The position numbers and the translations under genes were made by a program. A DNA stretch of 64,000 bases from Cornus controversa (Eukaryota > Streptophyta > Magnoliopsida > Cornales > Cornaceae), in contig CM048847.1 of assembly GCA_026545225.1 (NCBI GenBank), positions 10,224,501 through 10,288,500 of the forward strand, read 5' to 3'. Under the pieces are notes generated by a model. The model had not been told where the DNA came from. It searched no databases and saw only the letters and a list, made by a program, of their open reading frames with translations. Shown piece by piece: positions 34,229-46,689 of the stretch. Positions within the stretch are counted from its first letter, which is position 1; every line of letters begins with the position of its first letter.

Positions 34229-35705
34229 TGATCGGCGTTGATTGTTACGCATTCTAGCCTCTTAACTTATGTATTTTATTCTCTTAGTGATAGATTATTT
34301 TGAGATTTTACTTTGTTTTAGTGTTTTCTGTATTTTCAGGGCCTTAATGATTATTTCAGTTAAAACCAAGCTTTTGGGCTTTTAAAGAAGACATCCAATA
34401 TGGTGAGATGAAACCTACATCAAGGAGAATCATTCAACCATTTATTTCAACTCAATTCAGCCCAAGGAAGAGGTCCAAGAGAATTACAGCTGCTTAAGAA
34501 GGTTTCGGGCCTGAAGCCTAAATCTGCGCATAATACAATCTTAATACCGTTTTGGAAAACGGTTCATAAGTCTTATTTTCGAGCCTCAAATCGACATTAT
34601 TTTCGCGTTGGGTTGAACGAAATTCGATTCTGCACACTTTTGTATTTCACGAAAATTCCGTAAGTCGGACTTCTAGTGGGTCAAAAGTTGGGCCGAAGTC
34701 AGCAGGAAAAACCCACCTGATTAGTGCTGCGGGAAACCCTAATTTATTCCTAATTGGATTAGGACTTTGGTGTATTCTCTTGGGGAATAAAGTGAAGACT
34801 TGGAGGCTGAGTTTGAGAGAGCTTACAGAGAGATTGGAGAGTCTGAGAGGACTGAGAAGAGAACAGAAACATATTTGCAGAGCCATTGGAGAACAAAGTC
34901 ATACGCATAATTCAGAAAGATGATGTCTTCTTCCTCAACAGTTGAAGCTTCTTCTTCTACCATGAGCGGCTAGTTCATCCACTAGGGTTTTGATGTAGCC
35001 CTAACAAAGCATCAATGGTTTGATTGTTTTAATTATTGGGGACCTTTATATAAATGCATAGATTGTGTAATTCAGAGGATTCTTATTATAGAATTGAGCA
35101 ATAAAAGTCTTGTAAATTCAATCTCAATAATTTCTTATCTTGTCTTAGATACTTAGTTGTTATTATTGAACTCAATCTATCTTGTTTTCTGTGATCATGA
35201 GAGAGATTATTACACAATGGTAATCACTGAATATATTGTTAAGAGTTTTGATGGATTATGCCTAGAGAAGATGAACCATACCGCACCCTAGATTAGAGTA
35301 GTTAGGCAGATGGCCCATGCCAATCGAAGATAGTCCATGGCTTAGCCTTAATCATATGTTATCTTCTTGACGGATGAAGGTGAGCTTGTAGCCACCGACA
35401 CCACTTATGCATGATGTAATTCCCCTATAGTTGATTCAATTGACCATTGATTGTGGAGTTAGTGGTGAAGTCAAACACCCTAGATTTCTCTCATATTTTC
35501 TTCACTATCTTGTTTACTTTGATTTATTTTATTTTATCTTTTTATTTAGTTTAAAAATCAGAATTCTTTTCTTATAAATTTAGTTAGAATTAATTTTGTA
35601 TTCCAACTCATCAGACCATAATCCCTGAGGTACGATACCCCTTTCGATAGCCCTATTCTGCAAGGAATTTGTTCTATTGCGAAGGGTGGAAAATTTTAAT
35701 TGATA
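34229..35705 (+). repeat. 3' LTR of the pol-less Athila, truncated
   Basis: It matches 26358-27835 and stops after TTTTAATTGATA. The last 28 or so bases present in the 5' LTR are replaced by unrelated sequence (ACTGGGAAAAGTGG). Confidence 0.9.
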
Positions 35706-37514
35706 ACTGGGAAAAGTGGCCTAGCCAGACATTTTTCTTGGATTAGTGCTTCTCTTATAATACGCCGGCTCTTGTGGTTGTTGGAGTTGTTTTGTCCGGA
35801 TGGCAATGGGTAAAGAATTCCAAGTAGTAGTGAGATATCACCGAAAGTGATTAGTGTAAATAGTCAAGGACACTACCTTAGACTATTGGTGTGGATAGAT
35901 TGGTAGATGTTTACCAATGAGTACAGAGGATGAGAGTAGGTTGGTTTGAACCACTCTAGATTTTGTGTTCTAGTATGTGTGTGTACTAGGGGGACTGGGC
36001 GGTGTTTTCACACTTGCTTAGGCAGAGGAAGTACCGGGACCATGTATGGTCAGAGTATTTTGCTAGTATTTGCCCGAGGGCTAGGGTATTGATTGATGCA
36101 TCATATGTCATATCATGCATAGTACGTGTTTATTTGATTAGCATGTTATGTATTATATGCTATGTGGTAGATTTGATTCATGTGATTGTGCATCACCTTT
36201 TTTGTGTTGCATTATGCGTCACGTGGTCAGTAGTGGCATGTAGCCACTGTTTAGAAATCCTAGACTTTGAGGATTGGCAAACCTAGGTAGAGGTTTGGGG
36301 TTGAATTAATTGGTGATGTTGAAATAGACATGTTGTGATAGACTTTGAGAGTAGGAGTCTAGAGTGGATGAAAAAGGTATGATTTACCTTGTAGATTTTC
36401 CAAACCAAGAGTTTGGTGATTCAGATTTGTGTTGCAATCATTGCACGACGATTGAGGACTGGAGGTCAGTTAATTGACTAAGACTATTGGTGGTATTGTG
36501 ATACCAGGATTCTAGACAGGGTATGTCTAAATTGTGTTATCGAGGTAGTCAGATGAGGACTCAGAAGTAATCTAATTCTTGGAGTCAGCGAACAGGTGAT
36601 GTTTACAACGTCTAAAAAATAAGACGTTTGGATTATGTGAGATAAAGTGAGATGCTGGAAAGGAATGGATAAATATCCAAGAAGTCGAAAATGTCTGTTA
36701 GGATCAATGGACGGGTAAGTGGGATTCATTCTTTGAAAAGTGAGGTTGTGAAATCAGTGGGATGTAAGATCCTAGACTTGGCATTGGGTTCTAGCGGGTT
36801 GTAGTCTATGAGACTGGGCAGAGTTATGTGGCTTGCTGCGGCAAGTACATCGCTTATGTGGTTTGTATCAGCAAGTACACTGTCATGTGCCTTGCCGGTG
36901 AGTGCGCTTGTAATGTGCACTGGATTGATGTGGTTTGTGTTGTGATGATGCCCAGGATATTGGACTAAGCCCGGGAATGGTATGCCAGAGATTGAAAGTC
37001 ATGTTTGATAATTAAAGAATGACTTTGAGTATTGATGATCCCGGATTATAGGGATGTATCATTGTGAGTGATTGGAATGATTAGTCGAAGGTGTTGCCTT
37101 AAACTAGAGATAGAGATGGACTGGATAGGTATTGAGGTAGAGACTATGGACTCTAGGAAGTAAGTGCTTCGGAAGATTGTGGAAGTGAACCGTACATGGG
37201 GTTCGGAGTTGCCCAACCATGTCACGAAAGTGGTTAATTATCCACTAGGTTTGATCATTCGGAATTGTCTATGCAACTTGTGATTGTCTCAGAGTTGTCC
37301 ACTCACATTAGCTAGACCATCCCGTGGTTATACTGCTTTAGAGCAGTTGAGACGCACTGATTGTGCAAGACTCGAGTGTTATTAGTTAGGTGTTATGGGT
37401 ATAACGCCTGGAGTATGTGGAGAGAGAAAGTGACGGTTATTGGAGAGAATAACGTCCGGTGTGGATTGGTTTTGGAAAGACCTTGAGTACGCTAATTTTG
37501 AGGACGAAATTCCT
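35706..37514 (+). other. internal remnant of the Tekay-like element
   Basis: About 1.8 kb of noncoding or fully decayed sequence leads into GAGGACGAAATTCCTTAAAGG and the purine tract. I find no recognisable RT, integrase or chromodomain. Confidence 0.55.
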
Positions 37515-37528
37515 TAAAGGAGGGGAGG
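37515..37528 (+). other. polypurine tract of the Tekay-like element
   Basis: TAAAGGAGGGGAGG directly precedes the LTR start TGTAACGACCC at 37530. Confidence 0.8.
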
Positions 37529-37621
37529 TTGTAACGACCCAGATTAATTTTGACCGGTTCCAGACGATTTTGGACAAGATTAAATTTTTTTTTGAATTAA
37601 TTAAATTTCAGAAAGGTACAG

Positions 37622-37658
<37 letters not shown>

Positions 37659-37943
37659 TATATATATATATAAATAGAGAAAAATATAAATATATATATA
37701 TATATATCTCGATTTATATATATATATATTTATATTTTTCTCCATTTATATATATATATATAATTTCATATATATATATATATACGGTAAGTATATCTAT
37801 ATTTGAATATAGATATATTTTAGCACATGTATTATTAAACATGTGAGTGGGAGAAAGGAATACATGTATATGTAGTATCATATGTGTACATATACATGTG
37901 TGGAATATTTAATATATGTAGTAGTGTATATGGTATTATATAC

Positions 37944-37984
<41 letters not shown>

Positions 37985-39841
37985 GACCAAAAGGGGTTGA
38001 AGAGTGAGTGGACCACAATAAAAGAGGAAAGTGATTCAAAATAAAGAGACCCATGTGGGTCGGCTAGAGAGGAGAAAAAGAAGAGAAGAAAAAGAAAAGA
38101 AGAAAAAGAAAAGGAAAAAATAAAAGGAAAAAGAAAAGAAAAGGGGAAAAGAGAGAGAAATCGGTAGAGAAAGAAATTGAAGGAGAGAAAGAGGAGGAGC
38201 TGATTCCGGCGTCGACGGTGGCTGCGATTGTCGGTTGTTCACGGTGGCTTGGGGGGTGGATGATAATGGTTCGACGGTGGTGCGCACGGCTGGTTCGCGA
38301 CTAGGGACGACCATTTTGGATGGTCTGACCATGGGGGTTCGGCTGGTGCTCTGATCGCATCGGGCTCGTTTTAGTGAGATTCGGTGGTGGTTGGCTGTGA
38401 GGGCCGTTGATGGTGGGTTTCGGTGGCTGACCGACAGTTGCAATTGGAGTCGGTTGGGGTTTAGCCACGGTGCTTGTGGGTGTTCACGGGTTCAGAATAG
38501 CAGCAGCAGTGGCTGTCACTGTTGCATTTTTGGGTGACTTTTGCTCGATTGGCAAGGGTCCGATCATGAGGGTGGCTGGTTCGTCGGTTGATGGTAGCGG
38601 TTGGGGTTTGTTTGGCCGTGGCTGGTAGCGACGGTGCTTGGTGGTTTGGCCGCCAGTGGGTCAGTGTTGGCCCTCAAGTGGGTTTAATTTTGAGGCTTTC
38701 GGTGTTGCTTCAACAGGTGGGTTCCGAGGTGGTGGTCGGTGAGGCTCTGTTTGGCGGGGTTCGACCGTGGTGCTGATGGGATTCGATTTTTGACTTCTTT
38801 ATTCTCGGTTGTTAGTTGGTTGGGTCTGTTTCGGTGACGCTACAGCAGCTCACGCGCATGGTGGGTCTTGCCAGAAATGATGGTTTTGTGTGGTTTCAAA
38901 GATGGTGGTGGTGCTCCGGAGTAGTCAGCCATGGTGGCCGGCGATTTTGGGTGGTGTTTGACTCGATTGTAGTAGTGCTAGGCGGTGGAGACTCGGCTGA
39001 GTTTTCCACGACTGGGTTTCGTGGTTGTGGCCAGGAATGTCCTGTTGGGTGGTCTCGGTATGGCCATGGGTGTAGCGTGGTGGTTATATGGCTGGTATGG
39101 ACTGTCGGCTGGTTTAGGTAGCAGCCATGTTGGTGGTTGCTTGATGATAATGGTGATGGTGTATACATGGTAATTTGGGCCTAATTAAATTGGGTTTGAG
39201 CTATGGACTGAGATTGTTGGGCTTGATTAATTAAACTGGGCCAAAATTTATATATAGGCCTTGCAACATTTAAAAGAATTGAGGTGTCTTTGATTCTGAG
39301 CTTTGACACTAGACTGGATCAGATTTGGACCGCTTTACAGGCGCTGGCTTAGGGAAAGCGGGACCTAAGGCAAGTTGATTCTTGCCTCTATCTCCTACTT
39401 TTATACTTTAATTATATTGATTAATTTGCATATGCTCTTAATTTAATCATATGTGGCGTTTGTATATATATATATGTGCATATATATATATATATAAAGG
39501 TGGATATTGTATATGCGTGGGATGTGAGTGAAGATATATATATAGGTGTGTATATATATATTTGGGATGTGAAAGCATGATTAAATTTAAATGCTTCGTT
39601 GCATTGTGATATGCATGTATGGTATAGATCAAAGTCAATGAAAAAGTATGCTAAATAATCCATGTTTAGCTATGTGTTGTCTTGTATGCATATGTGACTT
39701 TTATGCATGGTGTTGAGTATATATGTGATTATATATTGGGTAGTGGTAGAGATTCATGCTAAATATGATTATAACATCAATGAGCATTTGAGAAGCATGA
39801 TTTATGCTAAGTGTAATATATGTGCATAATACATATATGGG

Positions 39842-41357
39842 TGATAGGCGTTGAATGTTACGCATTCTAGCCTCTTAACTTATGTATTTTATTCTCTTAG
39901 TGATAGATTATTTTGTGATTTTACTTTGTTTTAGTGTTTTCTGTATTTTCAGGGCCTTAATGATTATTTCAGTTAAAACCAGGATTTTGGGCTTTGAAAG
40001 AAGACATCCAAGATGGTGAGATGAAGCCTACATCAAGGAGATTCACTCAACCATTTATTCCAACTCAAATCAGCCCAAGAAAGAGGTCCAAGAGAATTAC
40101 AGCAGCTTAAGAAGGTTTCGGGCCTGAAGCCCAAATCTGCGCATAATGCAGTCTTAATCCCGTTTTGGAAAACGGACCAGAAGTCTTATTTCCGAGCCTC
40201 AAATTGACATTATTTTCACGTAGGGTTGAACGAAATTTGATTCTGCACACTTTTGTATTTCACGAAAATTCCGTAAAACGGACTTCTAGTGGGTCAAAAG
40301 TCGGGCCGAAGTCAGCAGGAAAAACCCACCTGATTAGTGCTGCGGGAAACCCTAATTTATTCCTAATTGGATTAGGACTTTGGTGTATTCTCTTTGGGAA
40401 TAAAGTGAAGACTTGGAGGCTGAGTTGAGGGGGATTAGAGAGAACACAGAGAGAGTCTGAGAGGGCTGAAGAGAACAGAAACATATTCGCAGAGCCATTG
40501 GAGAACGAAGTCATACGCGTAATTCAGAAAGATGATGTCTTCTTCCTCAACAGTTGAAGCTTCTTCTTCTATCATGAGCGGCTAGTTCATCCACTAGGGT
40601 TTTGATGTAGCCCTAACAAAGCATCAATGGTTTGATTGTTTTAATTATTGGGGACCTTTATATACATGCATAGATTGTGTAATTGTGAGGATTCTTATTA
40701 TAGAATTGAGCAATAAAAGTCTTGTAAATTCAGTTTCAATGATTTCTTATCTTGTCTTAGATATTTAGTTGTTGTTATTGAACTCAATCTCTTTTGTTTT
40801 CTGTGATCATGAGAGAGATTATTACACAATGGTAATCACTGAATATATTGTTATGAGCTTTGATGGATTATGCCTAGAGAAGATGAACCATACTGCACCC
40901 TAGATTAGAGTAGTTAGGCAGATGGTCCATGCCAATCGAAGATAGTCCATGGCTTAGCCTTAATCATATGTTATCTTCTTGACGGATGAAGGTGAGCTTG
41001 TAGCCACCGACACCACTTATGCATGATGTAATTCCCCTATAGTTGATTCAATTAACCATTGATTGTGGAGTTAGTGGTGAAGTCAAACACCCTAGGTTTC
41101 TCTCCTATTATCTTCACTATCTTGTTTACTTTGATTTATTTTATTTTATCTTTTTAATTAGTTTAGTTTAAAAATCAGAATTCTTTTCTTATAAATTTAA
41201 TTAGAGTTAATTCCGTATTCCAACTCGTCAGAACATAATCCCTGAGGTACGATACCCATTCATTTCGATAGCCCTATTCTGCAAGGAATTCGTTCTATTG
41301 CGAAGTGTGGAAATTTTTAATTGGTATACTTTTTGAGTCACACTCACACACGAATCA
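39842..41357 (+). mobile_element. solo LTR of the pol-less Athila family
   Basis: It starts TGATAGGCGTTGAATG, ends CACACACGAATCA and is flanked by the perfect duplication ATGGG (39837-39841 and 41358-41362). Sequence matches both LTRs of the element at 26358-35705, with more substitutions, so it is an older, separate insertion reduced by LTR recombination. Confidence 0.96.
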
Positions 41358-42423
41358 ATGGGTGATACAATATATATCTGAATATATATGGTGATTAGAA
41401 TGCATGCTAGACACTTGTGGTGAATATATGCATTGAATGAGAGCATGACTATATTTATGCTAGTGTATGTGCATATGTGGTTTATATGCATGATTTGACA
41501 TGTACGTGATTACATGTAGGTTTATGTGAATTAAATGCATGCTATCTATATATAGAAAATGTGTGCATTAGTGAAGCATGATTATAATGTGCTTAAGTGA
41601 GGTTTATGAGCATATGTGAACTGTATGCTAGATTTTACATATATAGGTGAATATATGTGTGGCTTGGTGGTAATGAAACGTATGCTATGTTCCTTTTTAA
41701 CTAGCTGATGTATTATGAAGCATGAATTTTAAGTGCTTGATTTATATGTTCGAAATGCATATATGTTGGGTATTGATTGCTTCTAAGCATGTTGTACGGA
41801 TCAAATGTATCTTAATTGCATTTGAGATTTGCTAGTTGGTGAGTAGGAGATGTGGTAGTTGATTTACATTATTTATGTAAATGTTTTGACATATTTGTTC
41901 TATATACATATTGGTGCTGGATGTTTATTGTTTTTAAGCATGTTGAAAATGATTTCAAAAATCATGTGTAGTTGGCTTATATGTTCATATGTGCTAAATT
42001 TGCCATATGCGTTGTTGGTTCATGTATGCTAGGTGGAGCATGATTTAAATATTGTGATATATTTAAATGTGTATGTTTTTGTGAATATGTGAGGATCGAC
42101 CTGCTACAGCAGTGATAGTATGGTTCTATAGACCTTGTTGGGCCTTTGAGCTCACCCCTTCCCAGGTTTTGTAGGTATTGCTGATTTTGGAGTCAGTTAG
42201 GGGGATCGATAGTACAGGATGCAAAGGTGGTAATTGAATTGCTTAGAATTTAATGTATGTCTAGGATAATGGATAGATAGACGTATTCCATTTGGATTAA
42301 ATGTATGGAGCGATTATGTTGATTCAACCCCTTCAGTTATATTTTATTCATGTGATGTATGTATATGGGATGGACATTCAGGGATTGAGTTATTATTTCA
42401 ATTGTTTAATGCATGTTGTAGGA

Positions 42424-42570
42424 ATGTTGGGGGGGCACGTGCCTAGAAGTGTCCATTTTGATTGTTAGATATAAATATTGGGGGGACATATGCCCAGAAG
42501 TGTCCATTTTAATTTTTATATGTGAATGCTGGGGGGACACGTGCCCATAAGTGTCCATTTGAATTTAAAG
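42424..42570. repeat. 50-bp tandem repeat in the LTR tail
   Basis: Three units contain TGGGGGGACACGTGCCCAGA and AAGTGTCCATTT, starting near 42428, 42478 and 42529. Confidence 0.8.
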
Positions 42571-42739
42571 CAGGAATGACATATCAGGACCTGATTTATT
42601 AGAATGGGTCATGCCCAATTTTCATAAAAATAATAGGAAATTGAGATTGTATGATCAGGTGGTGGTTATAGCGTGAGGGTGATCTCACGGAGCTCACACC
42701 CCGGTTCTCGGGACTCGGGAGTTGGGGCATGACAAGCCT

Positions 42740-43150
42740 TGTGTTTTTTTCTCTAGAAAGAGAAGTAAATCGCTGAACTAGGAAGTGCTATGGCAGATTC
42801 GAAGGTTAGTGAGTCTGAGCTGATGATCTATTCTCTACGTGGTCGGATTAGTAACCTTGAAGATGGATCCCGAGCACTGTACAAGAGGCTGATTAGGACA
42901 ATTCAAATCTAAAATACGGAGGCATACAAAACTGGCTTTGAAGATGCCACAGCTACACTTGAGAATCACTTTTATGCTGAGGGTCTTGATCAGTATGATA
43001 GAGAGATGGAGATTCTGAATGAGAACTACTAGGATCCTGAGGTTACTGATCAAGAAAGTGTTATGGTTGAAGTTCTAGAAAGCTCTGAGATCTCACCCGC
43101 TACCGAGGATCCTATGAAGGACAGTTTGTTGGACACCAATGCTAGCATTT

Positions 43151-43152
<2 letters not shown>
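42740..43152 (+). pseudogene. gag-like transposon protein, part 3 (C-terminus)
   Basis: Across the insertion the frame continues with ELMIYSLRGRISNLEDGSRA, then TEAYKTGFEDATATLENHFY and an acidic end, with stops at several points and a final TAG at 43150. A helical segment followed by a short Tyr/Phe-rich acidic tail is usual at the C-terminus of this family. Together with 18620-19178 and 21913-22955 it forms one gene scattered over 24.5 kb. Confidence 0.55.
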
Positions 43153-43190
<38 letters not shown>

Positions 43191-43677
43191 CATTTGAGCT
43201 TAGAATTTGAATTTTCCCCCAAAAAAATTTCATCATCTAACGGTCAAAATTGCTTAAAAAATTCATCTGACGGTTCAAAATATCTATGTCTATCTACGGT
43301 CAAAAATTACTCTTCCTATCTTTAATCAACGATCATGATTCACTCTCATTTAAATTCAAATTTAAACATTCTCCTACTTCCCTCCTAAAATAACATTTCC
43401 ATCAATCTCTCATCTGTGTATATCTCTCTCTACCATTATATCTATATATCTCTCTCATTTCACGTCACACATCACTCTCTCCCTTTCTCTCTATTTCAAA
43501 CACACCATCAATGGAGGCTAGATCCGATTGAACCCAGCTTGCTCCTGCAACAGCCGTTGGAGCCGTTGCTCGATCCCGGTCCGGTGTCAGCCGACTCGAT
43601 CTGGAAGGAGAAGTCGATCGGTCCGGCTCTGTTCTTGACCCATAGAACATGACTATAGATACATGACGGAGGAGTAG

Positions 43678-43768
43678 ATGAGGTGCAGCAGTTCTTCATC
43701 CAATTCCAACCCTTGCCCTATTTGCCTCGGCCCTGTAGTTGAAGACTCCTATCTCGATCGATGTTTTT
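43678..43768 (+). pseudogene. captured exon with half a RING finger
   Basis: From ATG 43678 the frame reads MRCSSSSSNSNPCPICLGPV, then VEDSYLDRCF, and stops at a GT donor (43769). CPIC followed by DxCF is the first half of a C3HC4 RING finger, found in E3 ubiquitin ligases. The rest of the finger is not visible nearby. It could be a live first exon, but its setting in a Helitron argues for a captured fragment. Confidence 0.55.
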
Positions 43769-44085
43769 GTATGTTCCTCTTTCTCTCTCTAAAATTTCTT
43801 GGACCAATGTTGTCAAACCCATGAATTATTCATTCTTTTGTATTTAATCATATAATTATGCATGATTTTAGTTTTCTTTAATTTAAAAAAATCAATTGCA
43901 GATCAATTTTTATGTTGTCCATGGTTAAAATCATATATAAATCATAGAGGTGAGCTGATAGATTTATACTTATGCACTACTCCAAATGATCATTGAATTA
44001 GAGAAAGTAAGATTTTGGGAACCCATGATAAGGTATACTGTAATACTTGACACAATTTAATTTCTCTGTCTACACACATCTATAG

Positions 44086-44208
44086 GTGGTGGAAAGAGGT
44101 AGAGGACTCCACAGTGCTTGATTCAGATGAGAAGAGAGGGATTTTGTACATCGCAGAGGATATCGCGCATCTGAGGGCCAAGATTGAGGAGTGGGAGAAG
44201 GTGGAGGC

Positions 44209-44257
<49 letters not shown>

Positions 44258-44269
44258 GGAAGAATGCAG
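44086..44269 (+). pseudogene. second exon-like piece
   Basis: After an AG acceptor (44084-44085) the frame reads WKEVEDSTVLDSDEKRGILY, then IAEDIAHLRAKIEEWEKVEA, and ends near AATGCAG|GTGAG (donor 44270). It is a charged helical segment; I do not recognise the family. A GA microsatellite of about 35 bp followed by 11 G (44214-44258) sits inside the exon, which points to non-functionality. Confidence 0.4.
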
Positions 44270-45199
44270 GTGAGAACAAGAGCTCCCGTAAAGATCATAC
44301 TCGCCGTCGTTCACGGATCTACGGCTATCGCTGCCTCTATCGATCTATATACTTACGTCTCTCTTCACTTTCCCACTAATTCTGGTACGCCCATTCGAAT
44401 TGTCCTGAAGACACTCTTCATTTTCATACACGTGTTGTGTTATTTTTTTTACTGTTTTATGTCATGGGGTTGCCTTTGAAGTATAATCTAAAGATGCCTT
44501 TTATGTCATGTTGGTTTGGAATGTAAATTTATTAGTTTGTTGACATTCACTTGATGTTTGATTTGGTTTGTAATGTAATTTATTTTGTTGACACTTACTT
44601 GATCATGTGCCTGATCTTTGGTTATTTATCAGTTCTGTATCGTTGCGATATAACACAAATGGGTGTGTTTATGGGTTGAGAATTTTGGATGATGGATTTG
44701 GAAAGTGATTTTCTTTGTAGTAATTTTGAATGTAAGAATTGGGAGATTGGAGTTATATTCATTGGATTAAGGATTTTTCATTGTGGCTCTGTCATGTTCA
44801 TTTTCCAGAGAGTATTGGAATATTTTTAACTAGAAAAAAAACCTAATGTTATGTGTGAAGGGAACTATTACCATCTAAAGAAATGAAACCTAAAGAAAAT
44901 GCAGAGCAAGGTGAGGGTTTGAATCCTTTCATGAGAAACTGCCTTGAGTGTAGTGAATTGTAATAGAAACCACTTGAAGTTCTCTTTGGTTAATTTTTTT
45001 TTTTATGTTATACAATATATACTAAAAAATTGGCATTTCATGGATTTCTGGTTTTACAAATTGAAAGATACCTTCAGGTTCCATCACATGATAGTTCATG
45101 ATCAACAGATGATCACTTGGATTTGAATTGTAGATATAGTGTCATAGTGATACAAAAATCTGTATCATATAAGTATAGTATTCCATGCAATTTTCACCA

Positions 45200-45289
45200 C
45201 TTATATTCTCCTGCCACAACTTTTTTGTTTTTTTAATTGGAGCTCTTATATTCTCCTGCCACAACTTTTATGTTTTTTTAATTGAAGCT
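45200..45289. repeat. 45-bp direct duplication
   Basis: CTTATATTCTCCTGCCACAA starts at 45200 and again at 45245, each followed by T-rich sequence and ATTGGAGCT or ATTGAAGCT. Confidence 0.85.
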
Positions 45290-46287
45290 CATAAGTAACT
45301 TATGAGGTTATACCTGATGGTTTTCTACTTTTCAACAAAAGAATGCAGCTAAAATTAAATTTTAATCTATTTGGGTCTTTCCCAAAGGAATGGGGAGAGA
45401 GAGATGAAGAGAGATTGGAAAAGTAATGGCCATTGAAAAAAATAAAAGGTCATCAAAGAGAAGAAGACGACAAATGGTTATCTAATTTATTTTGTATTAT
45501 TTTAAAAATTAATTAGTATTAAGATTTTTTTTTATTTTTTTGTAGCCCTAGAAGGTTTTTTATATTTTATTTTAGCTTTTTAATATATAGTAATTTTTTA
45601 TTATGAATAGTTATTAAGAATATTTGTCATCCCGGTTATTATTTAGATGCATCTATTATTTTGGAATGAAGTATGTATTGAATAGAAATATTATAAATTA
45701 ATTTTTCGAAGCATTTAGTCATTGTTTTTTTTAAGATGTCCATTGTTTATTATTATTATTATTATTTTATGTTATACAAGAGTTAATTCAAATAGTGTTT
45801 TGTAAGCATTTGTTAACTGACACGTTCATTATATGAAATCAATATTTATTTTAGTTCAATAATTTTTTATTTTATTTATAGTGTTGTAAGCACAGACAAT
45901 ACACTAGATTTGACTAATCAATTGTTTGGTGATCCTAATAGCAAAGTCCTATTTCAAAAGACTTACCAAGTTAGAATTTCATATTGCCAAATACATCACA
46001 TTTTAATTCTATAAATAAAATTTTTTCAACACTTTTTTTTTATAATAAAGAGAAGTTTTTTATAGTGCCGTAGGCACGGGCAATACGCTAGTATATATAT
46101 ATTGAACAATTGTAGCTACTGCTCCTGGTTGTTTTTAGAAACTTTTGTAATGAACTTTATGAAGTATTAAATCAGAAAAATTGTTTTTGTGCACTATTGA
46201 TTGTTTATTTGAGATCAGATGAAATCATAGGCTATTTAGGCAATGCGTTAGTAAATCTCTTTCCGCCTTTGGCGTTCGGCTGGCTAT

Positions 46288-46685
46288 GCCTTAGTCAATT
46301 TTTCCCTTATTTGGCATTAGGCTGACCACGCCTTAGCTAATTTTTCCTTCTTTGGCATTTGGCTGGGCGTGCCTTAGCCAATTTTTCCTTCTTTGGCGTT
46401 CGGCTCGCCGTGCTTTGGCCATTTTTTTTCCTTCTTTGGCTTTCGGTGGGCCGTGCCTTATCCAATTTTTTCCTTCTTTGGCGTTCGGCGAGCTGTGCCT
46501 TAGCCAATTTTTTCCTTCTTTGACGTTCGATTGGCCTTGCCTTAGCCAATTTTTTCCTTCTTTGGTGTTTGGCTGGCCACGCCTTAGCCAAAATTTTCCT
46601 TCTTTGTCATTCGGCCGGCTACGCCTTAGCCATTTTTTCCCTTCTTTAGTGTTCGGTTGGCCATGCCTTAGCCAATTTTTTCCTT
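46288..46685 (-). repeat. 42-bp tandem array with 14-residue basic repeat
   Basis: Ten units with GCCTTAGCCAATTTTT start at about 46288, 46329, 46371, 46411, 46454, 46498, 46539, 46581, 46623 and 46665. Read in the sense of the Tat element, much of the array is open and encodes AKARPAERQRRKKL-type repeats (14 residues = 42 bp; open at 46337-46591). Confidence 0.85.
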
Positions 46686-46689
46686 TTTA

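Larger units (their letters stand above)
26358..35705 (+). mobile_element. Athila-type gypsy element without pol
   Basis: Two very similar LTRs (26358-27864, 34229-35705) start TGATCGGC, with a TGGCGCCGTTGCTGGGGA primer site and an AAGTTTGGGGG purine tract. Internal order is gag, aspartic protease, word array, extra ORF, conserved 3' noncoding block. No RT, RNase H or integrase is present, so the family must depend on relatives for movement. The 3' LTR lacks its last ~28 bp, and the expected right target duplication (left flank ATGTC) is missing, the result of a deletion. Gag and protease carry three stops and one frameshift. Confidence 0.9.
22961..42734 (+). mobile_element. Tekay/Del-like gypsy element, heavily nested and deleted
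   Basis: Outer ends are TGTAACAACCC (22961) and GGGGCATGACA (42734), flanked by the perfect 5-bp duplication AGCCT (22956-22960 and 42735-42739). The left LTR is complete only to 25185, where another LTR fragment starts; the right LTR (37530-42734) contains a solo LTR. Between them lie an Athila element and 1.8 kb of internal sequence ending in GAGGACGAAATTCC and a purine tract, a 3' end type seen in Tekay/Del elements. No gag or pol of its own remains. Most of its internal region was lost in a deletion whose breakpoint is near 35705. Lineage is inferred from the 3' end. Confidence 0.75.
37530..42734 (+). repeat. 3' LTR of the Tekay-like element with a solo LTR inside
   Basis: Without the inserted solo LTR (39842-41357 plus one duplication) this LTR is about 3.7 kb. 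It contains long TA and TG microsatellites (37626-37790, 37958-37982), a purine block (38070-38160), a CTCACCCCTTCCCAGG block near 42151, and ends GGGGCATGACA. The TGG-rich open frames in 38200-39170 are repeated in the left LTR and are not genes. Confidence 0.88.
43153..46091 (+). mobile_element. probable Helitron with captured gene pieces
   Basis: The right end reads GTGCCGTAGGCAC (46065-46077, a 5-bp stem hairpin), then 14 bases ending CTAG (46091) followed by T, a textbook Helitron 3' end. A related end (GTGTTGTAAGCAC ... ACACTAG) lies at 45881-45907. The left end is unclear: AT repeats at 43155-43188 and TCTAACGGTCAAAAT at about 43237 resemble plant Helitron 5' regions, but a TC start at an A/T site is not certain. 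Exon-like pieces at 43678-43768 and 44086-44269 suggest gene capture. Confidence 0.6.

Noticed and set aside
37625-37850. Short Tyr/Ile-rich proteins
   Set aside because: They are translations of a TA microsatellite.
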